Source: Sinotaia quadrata
Taxonomy: Eukaryota; Mollusca; Gastropoda; Architaenioglossa; Viviparidae
Length of the DNA: 64,000 nucleotides
Assembly (NCBI GenBank): GCA_028829895.1
Contig: CM054181.1
Span: 66,083,259 to 66,147,258, forward strand
Direction of reading: 5' to 3'
A model generated the notes under the pieces. It did no database searches. It was not told the origin of the DNA and was given only the letters and a program-made list of their open reading frames with translations. Shown here piece after piece: positions 1-31,849 of the stretch; positions within the stretch are counted from its first letter, which is position 1, and each line of letters starts with the position of its first letter. Both the position numbers and the translations under genes were made by a program.

Positions 1-403
1 CAGTAATGCAATCCAATGGAAGCTAGCAACAACAACAACAAAATCCCCCCCCCCCCACTCCCACACTACCTCAAGAATGGATGCAGTCAGTTAAAATAAT
101 ATCCGGTGGGTTTGTCATTCTTGGAACCATATTCATTCACAATATATCGTATAAAAATATTTTGTTTGCGATATTTGCACATAATGTACGCATTACCGCC
201 ATCGCATGATAATATTTTGACAGATAAAGTTTTAATCTGCATATATTCTTGTCGAGTAGACACGACTGAAAAATACCTAAGTGGAGGCAGGGGGCGGGGG
301 AAACATGTCTATAAAATAAAACAGCTTTGTGGTCTTGGGTTTCTGTTTCATTTGCTGAGATTCTGGAATAAACGTTGTTGATGAGGACACAGCATTTAGG
401 ATA

Positions 404-1035
404 TAAAGGTGAGAATTATGAGATCACTATTGTATTAAATCCTCTTAAGGCAATTAGCATATTGTACAACAATTAATAAAGGTGAGAATTATGAGATCAC
501 TATTGTATTAAATCCTCTTAAGGCAATTAGCATATTGTACAACAATTAATAAAGGTGAGAATTATGAGATCACTATTGTATTAAATCCTCTTAAGGCAAT
601 TAGCATATTGTACAACAATTAATAAAGGTGAGAATTATGAGATCACTATTGTATTAAATCTTGTTTTAATCCTCTTAAGGCAATTAGCATATTGTACAAC
701 AATTAATAAAGGTGAGAATTATGAGATCACTATTGTATTAAATCTTGTATTAAATCCTCTTAAGGCAATTAGCATACTGTACAACAATTAATAAAGGTGA
801 GAATTATGAGATCACTATTGTATTAAATCTTGTATTAAATCTTCTTAAGGCAATTAGCATATTGTACAACAATTAATAAAGGTGAGAATTATGAGATCAC
901 TATTGTATTAAATCTTGTATTAAATCCTCTTAAGGCAATTAGCATATTGTACAACAATTAATAAAGGTGAGAATTATGAGATCACTATTGTATTAAATCC
1001 TCTTAAGGCAATTATCATATTGTACAATAATTAAT
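404..1035. repeat. Minisatellite, 72-86 bp unit, 8 copies
   Basis: Units beginning GGTGAGAATTATGAGATC recur at 409, 481, 554, 627, 711, 797, 882 and 967. Later units carry an extra TCTTGTATTAAA. Downstream of copy A; no gene seen in 1-404. Confidence 0.95.
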
Positions 1036-1059
1036 GTGTCAGAATGCTAGTAATGCGAA

Positions 1060-1540
1060 TCTGATCAAATATAGGAAACTTCGCATTTGTACTCGACCAA
1101 AATCTTTAATGCAACTAAATCTGTCCCCAATTAACATTTGTACTCGACTAAAATCTTTACTACAACTAAATCTGTCCCCAGTCAACATTTGTATTAAACC
1201 AAAATCTTTAATGAAACTAAATCTGACCCAAATTATTATTTGTACTCGAACATAATCTTTACTTCAACTAAATGTGACCACAATCATCATTTGTAGTCGA
1301 ATAAAATCTTTATTTAACTAAATCTGATCCCAATCATCATTTGTACTTTGATAAAAATCTTTTCTTCAACTAAATGACTCTAATCATCATTTCAGCTTGA
1401 CCAAAACCTTTATTTGAAGATGAAGAGAATTTTTCACTTGAAGATGACGTAAATTTTCATCTGAAAGATGACGTGAATTTTCACTTGAAGATGACGCGAA
1501 TTTTTACTTGAACCTGACCTAAATAACTTGACCCCTTTGT
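1060..1540. repeat. Diverged repeats downstream of copy A
   Basis: Degenerate ~60-bp units around AAATCTTTA..CAACTAAATCTG, then ~30-bp units around TTTTCACTTGAAGATGACG. A short version lies at 38090-38275 downstream of copy C. No gene seen. Confidence 0.75.
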
Positions 1541-1786
1541 TTTGCTGAAATTCAGACATTGAACTTCAGAGTCGCAAACCTTTTAACACGAAACAATTTT
1601 CATACATAGAAGTATTGTTCATTTGAATGTTAGACAAATTTATGATTATTAAAACATGAGTTCAATATTGATCTTCACGAATAATTCTTTACCGGTTTTC
1701 TAGCACAGAGTTCAAGTTCTATATATAAGAAAAACTTTTCTAAGCAGACACCCATGAATCGAGAATCAAGTCACATCACACACAGA

Positions 1787-20623
<18,837 letters not shown>

Positions 20624-20780
20624 CTGGTGGACAAACAACCGTACTTAGCCGACCTATCCACGCAGAGCCGGAAGGAAAGCTCTTGGTTACACAAACTAAA
20701 AATGGAAATGTCATGCTCTCATCCGCATGTGTGTCACGTGCTCTCAGGTTTCAGCAGCCACCGATTGCGGGGGACTCGTT
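20624..20780 (-). promoter_or_regulatory. Putative promoter/5'UTR of copy A
   Basis: Directly upstream of exon 1, richer in CpG than its surroundings, with a CACGTG E-box and a block conserved in copies B and C. No clear TATA box seen. In copy A this block is cut from its more distal part (21483-21700) by a MITE carrying a second, nested MITE. Confidence 0.4.
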
Positions 20781-20786
20781 TCTTTT

Positions 20787-21476
20787 AGGGCAGGGGTCGG
20801 GAACCTTTTTGTCTGAGAGAGCCATGGACACCACATATTTTGAAAAGTAATTCTGTGAGAGCCATACATTATGTTTAAAACTAAAAATTCAAGTAAATGT
20901 GTGCATTTTGCGTAATTTCAACACTAAAAGTACAATAATTATGTCTCTGAATTCTTTTTAATAACATTGTTATGCTGTTGCTAATCAATAATGAGTATTT
21001 CTTACCATTTAATGATTAATGCGGCTTATGGTGCTGCATGGCTTTGCTGATGGCTTTGTAGTCTGGTTGATACGTGGTGAGGTTAAGCTTCATGCAGGCG
21101 TTGAGACTTTGGTAGACTTTAGCTCATTTGTAGAATGAAATATTGATATGCAATTAATATGTAGAGTAAAGAAGTCTAAAGAAACATTTTTTTTTATAAT
21201 CGAATATTTGTCTGCGAGCCAGATGCAGCCATCAATAGAGCCACATCTGGCTCGCGAGCCATAGGTTCCCGACCCCTGTTTTAGGGTGACCCGTCAAATG
21301 CGCGAACGACAAATGCACGCCCCGACAAATGCGCGATAGGGTTAGGTTTAGGGTTAGGTTAGGGTTAGGGTTAGGAATAGGGTTATAATTAGGGGTTAGG
21401 GTTAGAGTTAGGGACAGAACGCGTCGTCGCGCTTTTGTCCATCGCGATTTTGTCGGCGCGCATTTGTAGGTGAACC
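20787..21476. mobile_element. Telomere-motif MITE with nested hAT (copy A promoter)
   Basis: Begins AGGGTGACCCGTC and ends GTAGGTGAACC, with imperfect inverted ends rich in CAAATGCGCG, and flanked by TCTTTT on both sides (20781-20786, 21477-21482). The core (about 21336-21415) is a degenerate GGGTTA array. Copy B has a single TCTTTT and no insertion. Confidence 0.75.
20791..21278. mobile_element. hAT-type MITE, 488 bp, in the copy A promoter
   Basis: Perfect 15-bp terminal inverted repeats CAGGGGTCGGGAACC, flanked by a perfect 8-bp target duplication TTTTAGGG (20783-20790 and 21279-21286). No transposase is encoded. It ends with an inner repeat of GGCTCGCGAGCC type, common in hAT MITEs. It sits inside the telomere-motif MITE. 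Absent from the matching place in copy C. Confidence 0.9.
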
Positions 21477-21998
21477 TCTTTTGGAGCATCGTTTCTGTAA
21501 ACCGCAGGCGACCAGCACCGAGACCTCGATGTATTTCAGGTGAAGTCTGGCAACTGCTTCCTAGCACCACCGAACGTCGAATGAAAGGAGACTTTCGGCA
21601 GTTAATAAAAAAAGAAGAAGAAAAGATCGATGAAAACCGCTCTAGTTTCAATTTCTGCAGCGCGAAAAAGAGCAACGTAAGAGGTAACCCTAAGCCGCAC
21701 GCAATAGGGACGAATGCGGTTTTCGATTTTAATTATATCGATTTTTTTTTAATTTAAAGAATTTCTTTTGCCTCAAAATCCTGCAATGACGATACAGTTT
21801 TTGATGTTAATGTATCTCTTTTAAGGAACAGACGTCACAGCAGATACATTTCTATTAATTAATGTTATTTAAACAAAATTATTAACACGACAATTTACCG
21901 GAATAAAGTAAATTAGAATGATTACAAATATTGTTTGTTCAGGGAAATCCACAAAACAAAATTAGAGTTTCTTTACATCGCAAATAAATTAGCTGCAG

Positions 21999-23703
21999 TG
22001 TAGCAGAGTCAAGACAAATTATACTTGACCTCTTAACCCGTTTTCGTTTAAATTCGTTATTTTCCTTGTTTGGATGCAGTTCTTTGTAAGAGTGACGTAA
22101 TCGTCATGCTCTGATACACACACCTTATTCATAAGGGAGAGAGAAAACTCACTCCAGTTATGTAACATTTAAGACAATGGCCGATTGTAGGTCGAACCAA
22201 GCGTTATCACGTGACTAATAATTCGCGCCATAAATTCGTATACTCCTTTAAATACTCTGATCGCACTATAGACATGCATTCACGAGGAAAAGGACAGACT
22301 GATGCGAGCGTCTAAGTCATCTGAAATTCCATAAATCACATGAGGGCCCACTCCTATCATACTGTTGTATTGAACAAGGTAACATATCGATTTCTTAAAA
22401 TATTGTTTGTATTTCCATTTAAGTTATCGTTGTGCGAATTTATGCATTTTATTGTTGCAGGAGTTGTATTATTGCAATTTTCTCCAAAACACGTGGCTTG
22501 ATAAAAGTGTGGCTAAGTTGAAATGTTACATCCTTTAAATTAATTGTTAAATTGAGAAACAATAATTTTGTAAACTTAAAAATAACTGAATTGTATCACA
22601 GAACGTCTGTGCACGTTTTTGTAAATTTCTTGTTAACAATTTAAATTCATTTTGCATGTATTATATTGGTGTAATTGTAAAGTGCATATGCGTGATTTTT
22701 AAATTGTATTTTTGGCTTTCTTCTTATTGAATTTCATTTGTAAAATGTAATGCTTCCTTGAAATTCATAAGTCTCATGCATACATTAATTGTAAAAACGC
22801 ACATGCGTGACCGCATTGTATCTTTATTATATATTTAAATATTAATGTAAAGATACAAAATGGTCGAGGAATAAGCTATGCTATTGTCAACCACATGTAT
22901 TGGATTGCGAAACCGTGAGAACTATCGCTCATAGGAATTCATTTATTTCCAGAGCGGGTTTCTTGGTCTTTGTCTGAAGTATTCCTTCTGACGTCTTGGT
23001 CTTTCTTCATCATCGTAAAATTCACCACCCAGTGAACTGGCCTGTATATTGCTTCGATTGGTGTCTAGCAAATGGCTGAGTCTGAACTCCTGATGCAATT
23101 CAGTGAAGGGGTGTAATTAATGAAAGACTGTCAACCACGTTGGTGATAACTAGGCCATTGAGTCCGGTAATCCAACAGGAATTTCGTTGGGGACCACGTG
23201 CTTCATTTATCGTCGCTATTTGGATAACCAGCTAAGTGCAAGGAGTGGTGTACTTGAACTAAATAAACTCTATCTGCAATCTATTCGAACACTTTGTGTG
23301 CTAGACAAATAGCATAGTATTAGGAGACTTAATATCGTCTGAATTTTGAATATCTTATGTTATTTGTTAAATTATTAAATTCATTTTTACCTTGTTAATC
23401 AATTATTGTAGTTGGTTATTTATGCAAATAGACTGATAGGATTGGGTAGGGGCGAATGAGTCGAGAAAAAGGAGATTGAATGCATAATTAATAATAATTG
23501 TTTAACGTTTCCCAGTCCGTGCTTTGTACATAAGTTTGCCTGTCTATACATTTGTTGGCTTAAACTACAAGCATTAAATTTGATCAGACTGAAGGGTGAA
23601 TTTGAGCAACCAGTCTGTTGTCAGAATAGGAGGAACGAATTTTAATTAACATAAATTCTAAATTCTGAAACAGGGTCTATAAATAAATACTGGACACGTA
23701 ACA
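21999..23703 (+). mobile_element. Solo LTR, 1.7 kb (between copies A and B)
   Basis: Starts TGTAGCAGAG and ends CACGTAACA (TG...CA), with 5-bp flanks TGCAG and GGCAG that match at four of five bases. No internal retroelement genes adjoin it, so it is read as a solo LTR. The orthologous site in the B spacer is empty. A TTTAAATACT motif near 22248 may be its promoter box. Orientation is inferred from that. Confidence 0.8.
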
Positions 23704-23929
23704 GGCAGAAATACATCTTCACCACTCATGACTCATGATAAACAAATGCAGTATACCAAATCAATAAGTAACTGTTTTCCAAGATAATGTAAAAGCCACT
23801 AGAAACAAACTGGACAGCATTCCTTTTCCTGACCTTTCCATTTTCTTACAACCAAGATACTGAGTTTCATCAACTATCTTTAAGAACTACTTCAACCAAT
23901 ATAGTTGCAGTTTCTTTCAACAATCCTGA

Positions 23930-24305
23930 AGAAACATAGCATACGGCCATGACAATTAGATCCCATTCTAGTGATGTTGCTGTTTGATTGATCAGAAGAA
24001 ACATAGCATAAGGCCATGACAATTAGATCCCATTCTAGTGATATTGCTGATTGATTGATCAGAAGAAATGTACCATAAGGCCATGACAATTAGATCCCAT
24101 TCTAGTGAAGTTGCTGTTTGATTGATCAGAAGAAACTAACATAGGGCCATGACAATTAGGTCCTATTCTAGTGATGTTGCTGTTTGATTGATCATAAGAA
24201 ATGTACCATAAGGCCATGACAATTAGATCCCATTCTAGTGAAGTTGCTGTTTGATTGATCAGAAGAAACGTACCATAAGGCCATGACAATTAGGTCCCAT
24301 TGTTA
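23930..24305. repeat. ~64-bp minisatellite, 6 copies (A unit)
   Basis: Units around GGCCATGACAATTAGATCCC and GCTGTTTGATTGATCAGAAG. Confidence 0.93.
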
Positions 24306-24689
24306 TGGTTATCACCGCTCTTTACATTGCTTAATTTTATTATTTTTTATTTATTCATCATTTCATTGCACTGGTTCCCCACCCCATGAATGTTATGTGT
24401 GGATGTTTCTGGGTGAATGACTAACAGCCGTGTGAAAGTAGGCCCAAATATTTAGAATAAATTCTTGTTAACTCTTTATCAAGAGTTTGGCTTTCTTTGT
24501 TGACTTTTTTGGTAAGTTCTGTTAATATTAGAGTTTGGTCGTGAAGTGAATGTTTGCTTTTTCCGGAATTAAAGAGAGCGAGTGTTTGTCGTTTTTTAAA
24601 AAAAAATCCCCATCCATCAATGAGAATAAACTCGGTTTAATTTTAAAATATAACAAATATTTGTTTCTATTACTTTCTGTTCTCATGCT

Positions 24690-24890
24690 GCTGTTTGTAC
24701 GTGTATGTGTGTGTCTGTGTGTATGTGATTGCCTCTATGTTTGTGTGTGTATGTGTTTGCCTGTATATCTGTGTATGTGTATGCCTGTGTGTGTGCATGT
24801 GTGTATATGTGTGCCTGTACATATGTATGTATGTATGTGTGTATGTGTTTGCCTTTGTGTGTGCCTGTATGCGATTTGTGTTTTTGTCTC
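24690..24890. repeat. GT-rich microsatellite (A unit)
   Basis: TGTGTATG-type tract. Confidence 0.9.
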
Positions 24891-25658
24891 GTACGATAAG
24901 TTCTTTTAAACTCTACATATACTTCAAAAACACCCCCACACATGCCGACTATCACTTGCACAAAACATATAAATAAACACTGACGTCACATACCCGCCAG
25001 TCGCTTAAAAAGAAAATATCTCGAGTATTATCATTCTTTTGGCTCCTTGATAAATTTCAACTATGGTGATTAGATCTGATTACACTCACAATCTTTCACG
25101 CCTTCTCTTTGGACACAGAAGACCTTTTAACTTACATTTCTGCACCACTAACTGTTAGCCTATGGGGCAAATTGCTAGCAGAGAACACAAGGAACAGAAA
25201 ATTATTTTTTTTAATTAATAAAAATTATTTTTTTTATAAGAACTACTTGCCAGTTTTCTGAAGAATTTTTATGCTAATTCTCAGTTTGTCTAGGAGTGTC
25301 CATCGGTAGAGTTGTAGTGTCCCAGAATGGAATTATGACGATGTCCGAATGTCTTTGTGCGATAGAGAATGTGGTGTTAGAAAATGACATTAACATGGCT
25401 TGACCCCTTTGTTTTGCTGAAATTCAGACATTGAACTTCAGAGTCGCAAACCTTTTAACACGAAACAATTTTCACATATAGAAGTATTGTTCATTTGAAT
25501 GTTAGACACATTTATGATTATTAAAACATGAGTTCAATATTGATCTTCACGAATAATTCTTTACCGGTTTTCTAGCACAGAGTTCAAGTTCTATATATAA
25601 GAAAAACTTTTCTAAGCAGACACCAATGAATCAAGAATCAAGTCACATCACACACAGA

Positions 25659-26274
25659 TCACAAAGTCCTAAAGACATGAACAGCTTCCGTTAGCGAGAT
25701 ATTTAAATTCCTCAGTAAGAATTCATCCCTTACGGGCCTGTACCCTAACAGACGATAGACGTTGATGCAGCTCAAGTCTGTCCGCAAAACTCTCTCTTGT
25801 TCGATCTTCTCACGCCAGGAGTTGGAAGTTTTCTTTGAACTTTTTCGGTATATGTTGTATTCACCAGAATCTTTAACAGATGATGTCAACTGTCTGACGA
25901 AACTCAAAACGCGATCCGTCAAAGTAAGGCCCAACCCACTATATAGCCTTTTCGTCCAATCCGGAGGACTCTCTGAGATGTCTTCATAGCGAACCGCCAT
26001 AAAGCGACCAGGAAACTGCTTCCGGATCAAAAGTGCATGCGCAACGTCGTCCTCAACCATAGGACAGAAATCTTCCGGCAATTGAGCGTATCCGAAATTC
26101 TTCTGCTGCGAGAAAAGCGTAGCACGAGGATCTCGCACCAGATAGATAAGGTGAAGGTCAGCATACTTTCTCATGAGACCAAAAACTGCTCTTAAAGGTA
26201 ACCGGATGGTTTTAATCAAGCGGATATGCTTGCTATGACACAGCTTCCAGAAGTCTTCAAGACACTGAAGGTAC
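25659..26274 (-). CDS. Copy B exon 5: 3'-phosphate-binding motif and C-terminus
   Basis: Starts after CTGTACAG and runs 616 bases to the stop. A TGA just inside the upstream intron means the ORF has no ATG, so simple ORF calling starts too late, at an internal TTG. Motif YLVRDPRATLF is intact. Confidence 0.92.
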
Positions 26275-29200
26275 CTGTACAGAAATGAAAAGTATCATAC
26301 TGAAACACATATTTGTGAAGTATTTTTTTTTAAAAGACACTGAAAACAATGAGTTGCTAAGACCACCAAGAACATTATTATATTATCCAGCATAATAAAA
26401 TTTCACAGGTTGTAACTCGTTTATTCTGTTACACTGAAGATGCGTTTTCCTAAGGTCCACATTTGCGATTGTTACTGAACGCAGAATATTGTATCGTTTA
26501 AAGGTTACTTCCCTTGAATTAAAAACTGAAAGAAAGGAAATTACGACGGTAAGTTCCAGCGCCAGATATTAATATCAGGTCTCATACCAAAGACATTATA
26601 GCCCCCAAAATCATACGGTTACATCAAATGTTTGCGTGAACAAGAGCCAACGATTGTGACTGAATTGACTATGATCCAGGGGAGCGCATAAGTCTTACAT
26701 GTCTCATGCTCTCGAGACGTTTCTTTATAAGTGTAAATCTACATCTAAGAGATAATATATATATATCTATGGAAAACACTTTGCAAAATTACCCCCAGTA
26801 TTAATGCTCCCAAAGATTGTCTGTTTGAGAGTCCTGCTTTAGTTATTGTTAAAAGATTATTTCACTTGAAACATCCATCCCTACAAATTCTGCTTGAATC
26901 TTATAGCCGTGCAGTAGAATTAAGATTTCAAATCTTGTAACAAAGAGACAGCATATAGTGCCTGAGTGATAAATAACGACAAATATGATAACAATAAAAC
27001 AATAGGCAAAACAATTATGCCATCATATTTGAACTGTAAACTTTGACCTCTTTGACCGAAGTGATGTAATCCCAAGCAACGTTTCTTTCATGGACAATAC
27101 AAATTCAGTTTTGAGATACTGAGAAATCTCTTCAGAATGGCAAATGGTAGTTTTCTGATTTGTTACGGTGAGCCTTCCTCAAACGTTTCTCACACAGTTT
27201 GAATCACAAAGTTCACAGATCCAAGAAATTGGCAGGACATAACACTGATATTTGACATTTCTGTTCTAAAGTGAATTCTGCAACGCCCAAATTGGTCTTT
27301 ATCTTACTGTCCAACGACCAAAATGGTCTTTATCTTACTGTCCAACGCCCAAAATGGTCTTTATCTTACTGTCCAATGCCCAAATTGGTCTTTATCTTAG
27401 TCCAACGCCCAAAATGGTCTTTATCTTACTGTCCAATGACCAAAATGGTCTTTATCTTACTGTCCAACGCCCAAAATGGTCTGTATCTTACTGTCCAACG
27501 CCCAAACGGTCTTTATCTTACTGTCCACGAGCTTTCAAGTTGCAATTCTATTTCATCAAAGACTTTGCAAGGGAAATAAGAGCAAGACAACTACGATTTT
27601 GTACTGTCACTGGAAGACTAAACGCGTTTAACTCCCCTTCATTAGAAGTACTTTTTTCTTTGAAATAATATTCTCGCTTAATCAATGGAGCTTAAAACAT
27701 AGTCAAGTCTCTTATTATTCAACGTACCAGTGCGCATGTACCTTGACCAATAACTCAGTACTCGGCATGTATTCACTGAGAGGCGCTGTTACATATCCGA
27801 CGTTAAATTAGTGATTTCTCGCCACGGAGTTTTAGTCAGATGTTATTTCACCACCGTGCCAGATAGATGTGGAATTAGGTATTTACCAGTGAACATAAGT
27901 AAATTATATTTTATTATATCACATTGTGTAATAACTAATTTTAATTTAGCACTTTTAGTTTGCACAGTAAATATTCTAATTTATGAGACAAAGAAGTCTG
28001 TAATAATTGCACCAAACATTATTTGGAAATAATTTTCATTAAAATTTAAATATTTAGATTATATTTTCAAAAATGAAACCAGTATAATTTATAATATTAA
28101 GACAACGTTATTTTAAAGAAATAGAAATAAACCGACCGCAACCAATACACATTTATTAATATCACAACCAATGCTAAATTACTGAAGTTTTAAGAATAAA
28201 ATAGAAAGAAAAAATAATGTTATCTCTTTACAGGCAAACTCAAAATGAAAATAAGTCGGAACTGCCATGTCACCATTCTAAACAATAAGTACGGGAAGGG
28301 GAGATTACTGGAGTTGACAGAACAACTACCTTGGAAGATTGAGGTACATGTCATTAACGATGGGGCGCACGCACCTGGCCACTTGTCTAGTGTGCTCATG
28401 TCTTCTGAGCAAATTACTCAGGTAGTCGTCCATGGTCAATTTAAACATCTGGCACTCAAACACGTTCTCCAAGATGGCCACGGCTTTCTGTTCGTACTGA
28501 GATAGCATTGACAGATTCAGCTCCCTGGGTGGAGTGAAGGTGGTCCTGGGTGTGACAGAAGCGAGACAGCTTCACAAATAAGATAAACTCTTTGTAAAAG
28601 GGTGAAAAGAAAATATAGCAACGAAGTCAACACTCACGACATTTAGTAACAAAAGGGTTAAGAAGAAAACATAGTACTCTCTAACAGGTCTATTTAGTAA
28701 GAAATACCTCAAACTGCAGTAGTCTATTACAAAACATAGTACGCCATAACAGGTCTTTCTAGTAAGAAATACCTCATATGATGCAGACTGCAGTAATCTA
28801 TTACAAAACATAGTACGCCATAACAGGTCTGTCTAGTAAGAAATACCTCAAACTGAGGTAGTCTATTACAATAGCAGGATTGGAACGTAACGGATTCTAG
28901 ATCAGCTATTTGAGAATATGGTATGAGTGGATCGATCGTGTATGAAGATGTGATTGTATTTGAGACTATGTAAAGTACTCATAATACTAGAATTAGTTTA
29001 AACAAGAATCGGTAAACGTGGGACAGTTGAGCAGTGAGTACTAGACTAATGGCTAGTAATTATGACTGGCTATGGAAGTGATATTTGAGACTTGGATAAC
29101 TCCATTTGTTTGCATATTCATACTGTGTTCCTTATTCATCATCATCTTCATCGTTATCGACATCGTTGTCGTCGTCGTCAACATCATATAGATTATTGGA

Positions 29201-31793
29201 AAGCGACATATAGATGTTTCAGTTTGGAAGTGATACATGTATATGGGGTTAGTGTTAAGAGAAATAATTTATTGAAATACGGAAGTTGAACATTCTGAGG
29301 ATAATATCATAATGTCCCAAACTGTCCTATGGTGAATAATATCGTGCAATAGAGACAATAAAACACACAAAGACCTCCCACATGTATAGTTAATGACTAC
29401 TCCCACCTAGCAATATAAACCACTGGTTTACGACCCAGATCTCGCAATATATTCCCTTAATGATCTAACTTTTCCCGTATTTTTAAGGGCCCAAATCACA
29501 GATCTCACAATATATTCCCCTATTGATCTAACTTTTCCCCGTATTTTTAAGAGCCCAAATCCCAGATCTCCCAATATATTGCCCTTAATTATCTAACTTT
29601 CCTCCGTACTTTTCAGAGCTCAATCCCCAGTCCCCATATAGTTAAGTTCAGCATATCACGGTAAGTGTTCTTTTTAATGATCCCATCTCTTCCCTGTAGT
29701 AAATGGTTCAAATCCTTCTCCGTAAAGCTAATGATCAAAATGTTCCACCCACCATACTTTGTGGCCAGAATAATTACGTATTTCATCACAAAGAAGAACA
29801 TCAAATCACATCTTTTGATCAGTTTGGCTCTCTTGAGAAAATGGCACAATATTTAGAAGCGGGGAAAGTATGGATAGCTCTAGAACTATACGCTATGTGC
29901 TTTTGAAAAGGAACGCTCTATTAGTTGTCGAATAGACACACACCACGAGCTGTCAAACACTGACACACTATGAACTGTCAAAAAGGGGAATAACATAAGC
30001 TGTCAAAAAGGGACACTCTTTATGACTGTCGAAAAGGGGCAGCCCTTAAAATACCCCCCTTCCCCTTCATTATCTGAAATTTTGGTGTTCCAACGTTTTA
30101 ATAACTTTTAAAAGATTCGCAGAAGTCTTCAACTTTGAGATCGCCAAGTTCTAATGTTATAGTTAGTTGGATGGTCGGATTGTCTTCAAATCTCCCTCTC
30201 TTTAGCTTCATTTATTTCATTTAAGGGAATAGAAAAAAACAGCAAGAGGTCAGATCTGGTGGCTATGGACAGTGGAGTACTACATAAATATTAGGGTGGG
30301 TAGGTTGAAATAAGTCTTGAATGAAAAGAGCCGTGTGAGCAAGAAAGTGTTCGCCTGAGAAAAGCTAAATTAAACCCTCTCTATTAAAAGCCAGATACAG
30401 GATCAAACAGGAGTACACTTACCCAATAGCTCTGTATGACATGATAAGATCCTGTCCTAACGTTGAACGAATAACGTGTGGCCGCAGTGGTTCAAAGAAA
30501 AAGAAAGCGCCTGGCACTTCTTTCAGAATGTAAGACACGAACGTTGACCCACTTCTGGCGTAGGACACTAACAGAATTCTTTTTGACGATGTTTCTGCAA
30601 TCAGGAACCACAACAACAAAAAAAAGCACTCAGCGATGAAAGCAGTATTTGCTAGTAAGTGCTATAGTTCAACACGAACAAAATTTGAGACCTCTGGATG
30701 GTGGTGATTGCACGGAATCGTAATATAATATAATATTGATGTTCTCTACCACATGGTAATTTTCTGTCATTACGTGAGTCTAGTGAATGTTAAATTTATA
30801 TATTTGGTGTAATATTAAATACATGTACACCATTTACTGTCTTCTTATCACTTTATTTCTTCCTCTCCCTGTATTTCCTCCCCTCTCCCTCGTCTCTTCA
30901 ACCCTATTCTCATTTTCCTCTCCCTCGTAAATCACATCTTCTCTTCCTCTCCTATTACTTCCCCTTCTCTTTCATTCATTCTCTCTCTCTATCCCTTAAT
31001 CAACTCTTTCTGCCTCTCAGTCTCCATTTATATGCACACCATTTCTTCGTCTCTTTCACCACCCCCCCCCCCGCCACTACCGTTTCTATTTCTCTCTTAT
31101 TATGTGTGGAAAATGACACAAACGTGTTCCGTACTTAAAGTGACAGTCCAGAGTGGAATAGTTTACCTATTTGCTAGATGTCAGAATACAAATAGGTCTG
31201 TTTGTCACTGTCTAATGCTAACAATGCGGTTCAAACAAACTACCTTTTTACTGTAAATTATACTGTAAATTTGCTCCTAGGGTAAATTGGAAAGATTATT
31301 TGTTTGTCGAAACCGAGATATTTGACAATATATATATAAACATTTATTTCTGTGTACATTAACACTCCTAAAATGTTCTCGCGCTGTAGAAACCTTAGAG
31401 CGGTCCGCAGGTGTGCTTGTAATGGGCCGCATGTTTGACATGCCTGTCCTTTATAGTATCACATCTATAATTAAATATACCATTTATACTTTGATATTTC
31501 GACACGGTTATATTTAAATACACCAAAGGGATATCTGTACCACGTGGTTTGTGATCACAGATTATACACAAACACTCATGAACAGAAGCAGAAAGATAAC
31601 ACTTCTTATTGCACAGCAATTATATATATACCTGTAGGACTGGTGTCCATATTAACGAGAAGGTACAGCAAGAGAGGTGAACACACGAGTACAATGAATA
31701 CCCGGTTGCGCCTCCTCACCCGCATCTTTTTCACTGTCTGCAACTTTGCCAAATGTAAATATATATCAATTCTTCATTATTTCTTTTTTAATT

Positions 31794-31849
<56 letters not shown>

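Noticed and set aside
21336..21415. Possible true telomere or chromosome end
   Set aside because: Short, degenerate and interstitial, within a MITE that has target duplications; unique sequence lies on both sides.
29092..29289. His/Arg-rich ORF with TCATCATCTTCATCG repeats (also 4429 and 41067)
   Set aside because: Derived from a short ATC/GTC trinucleotide run in intron 3 that differs in length among copies and breaks the frame.
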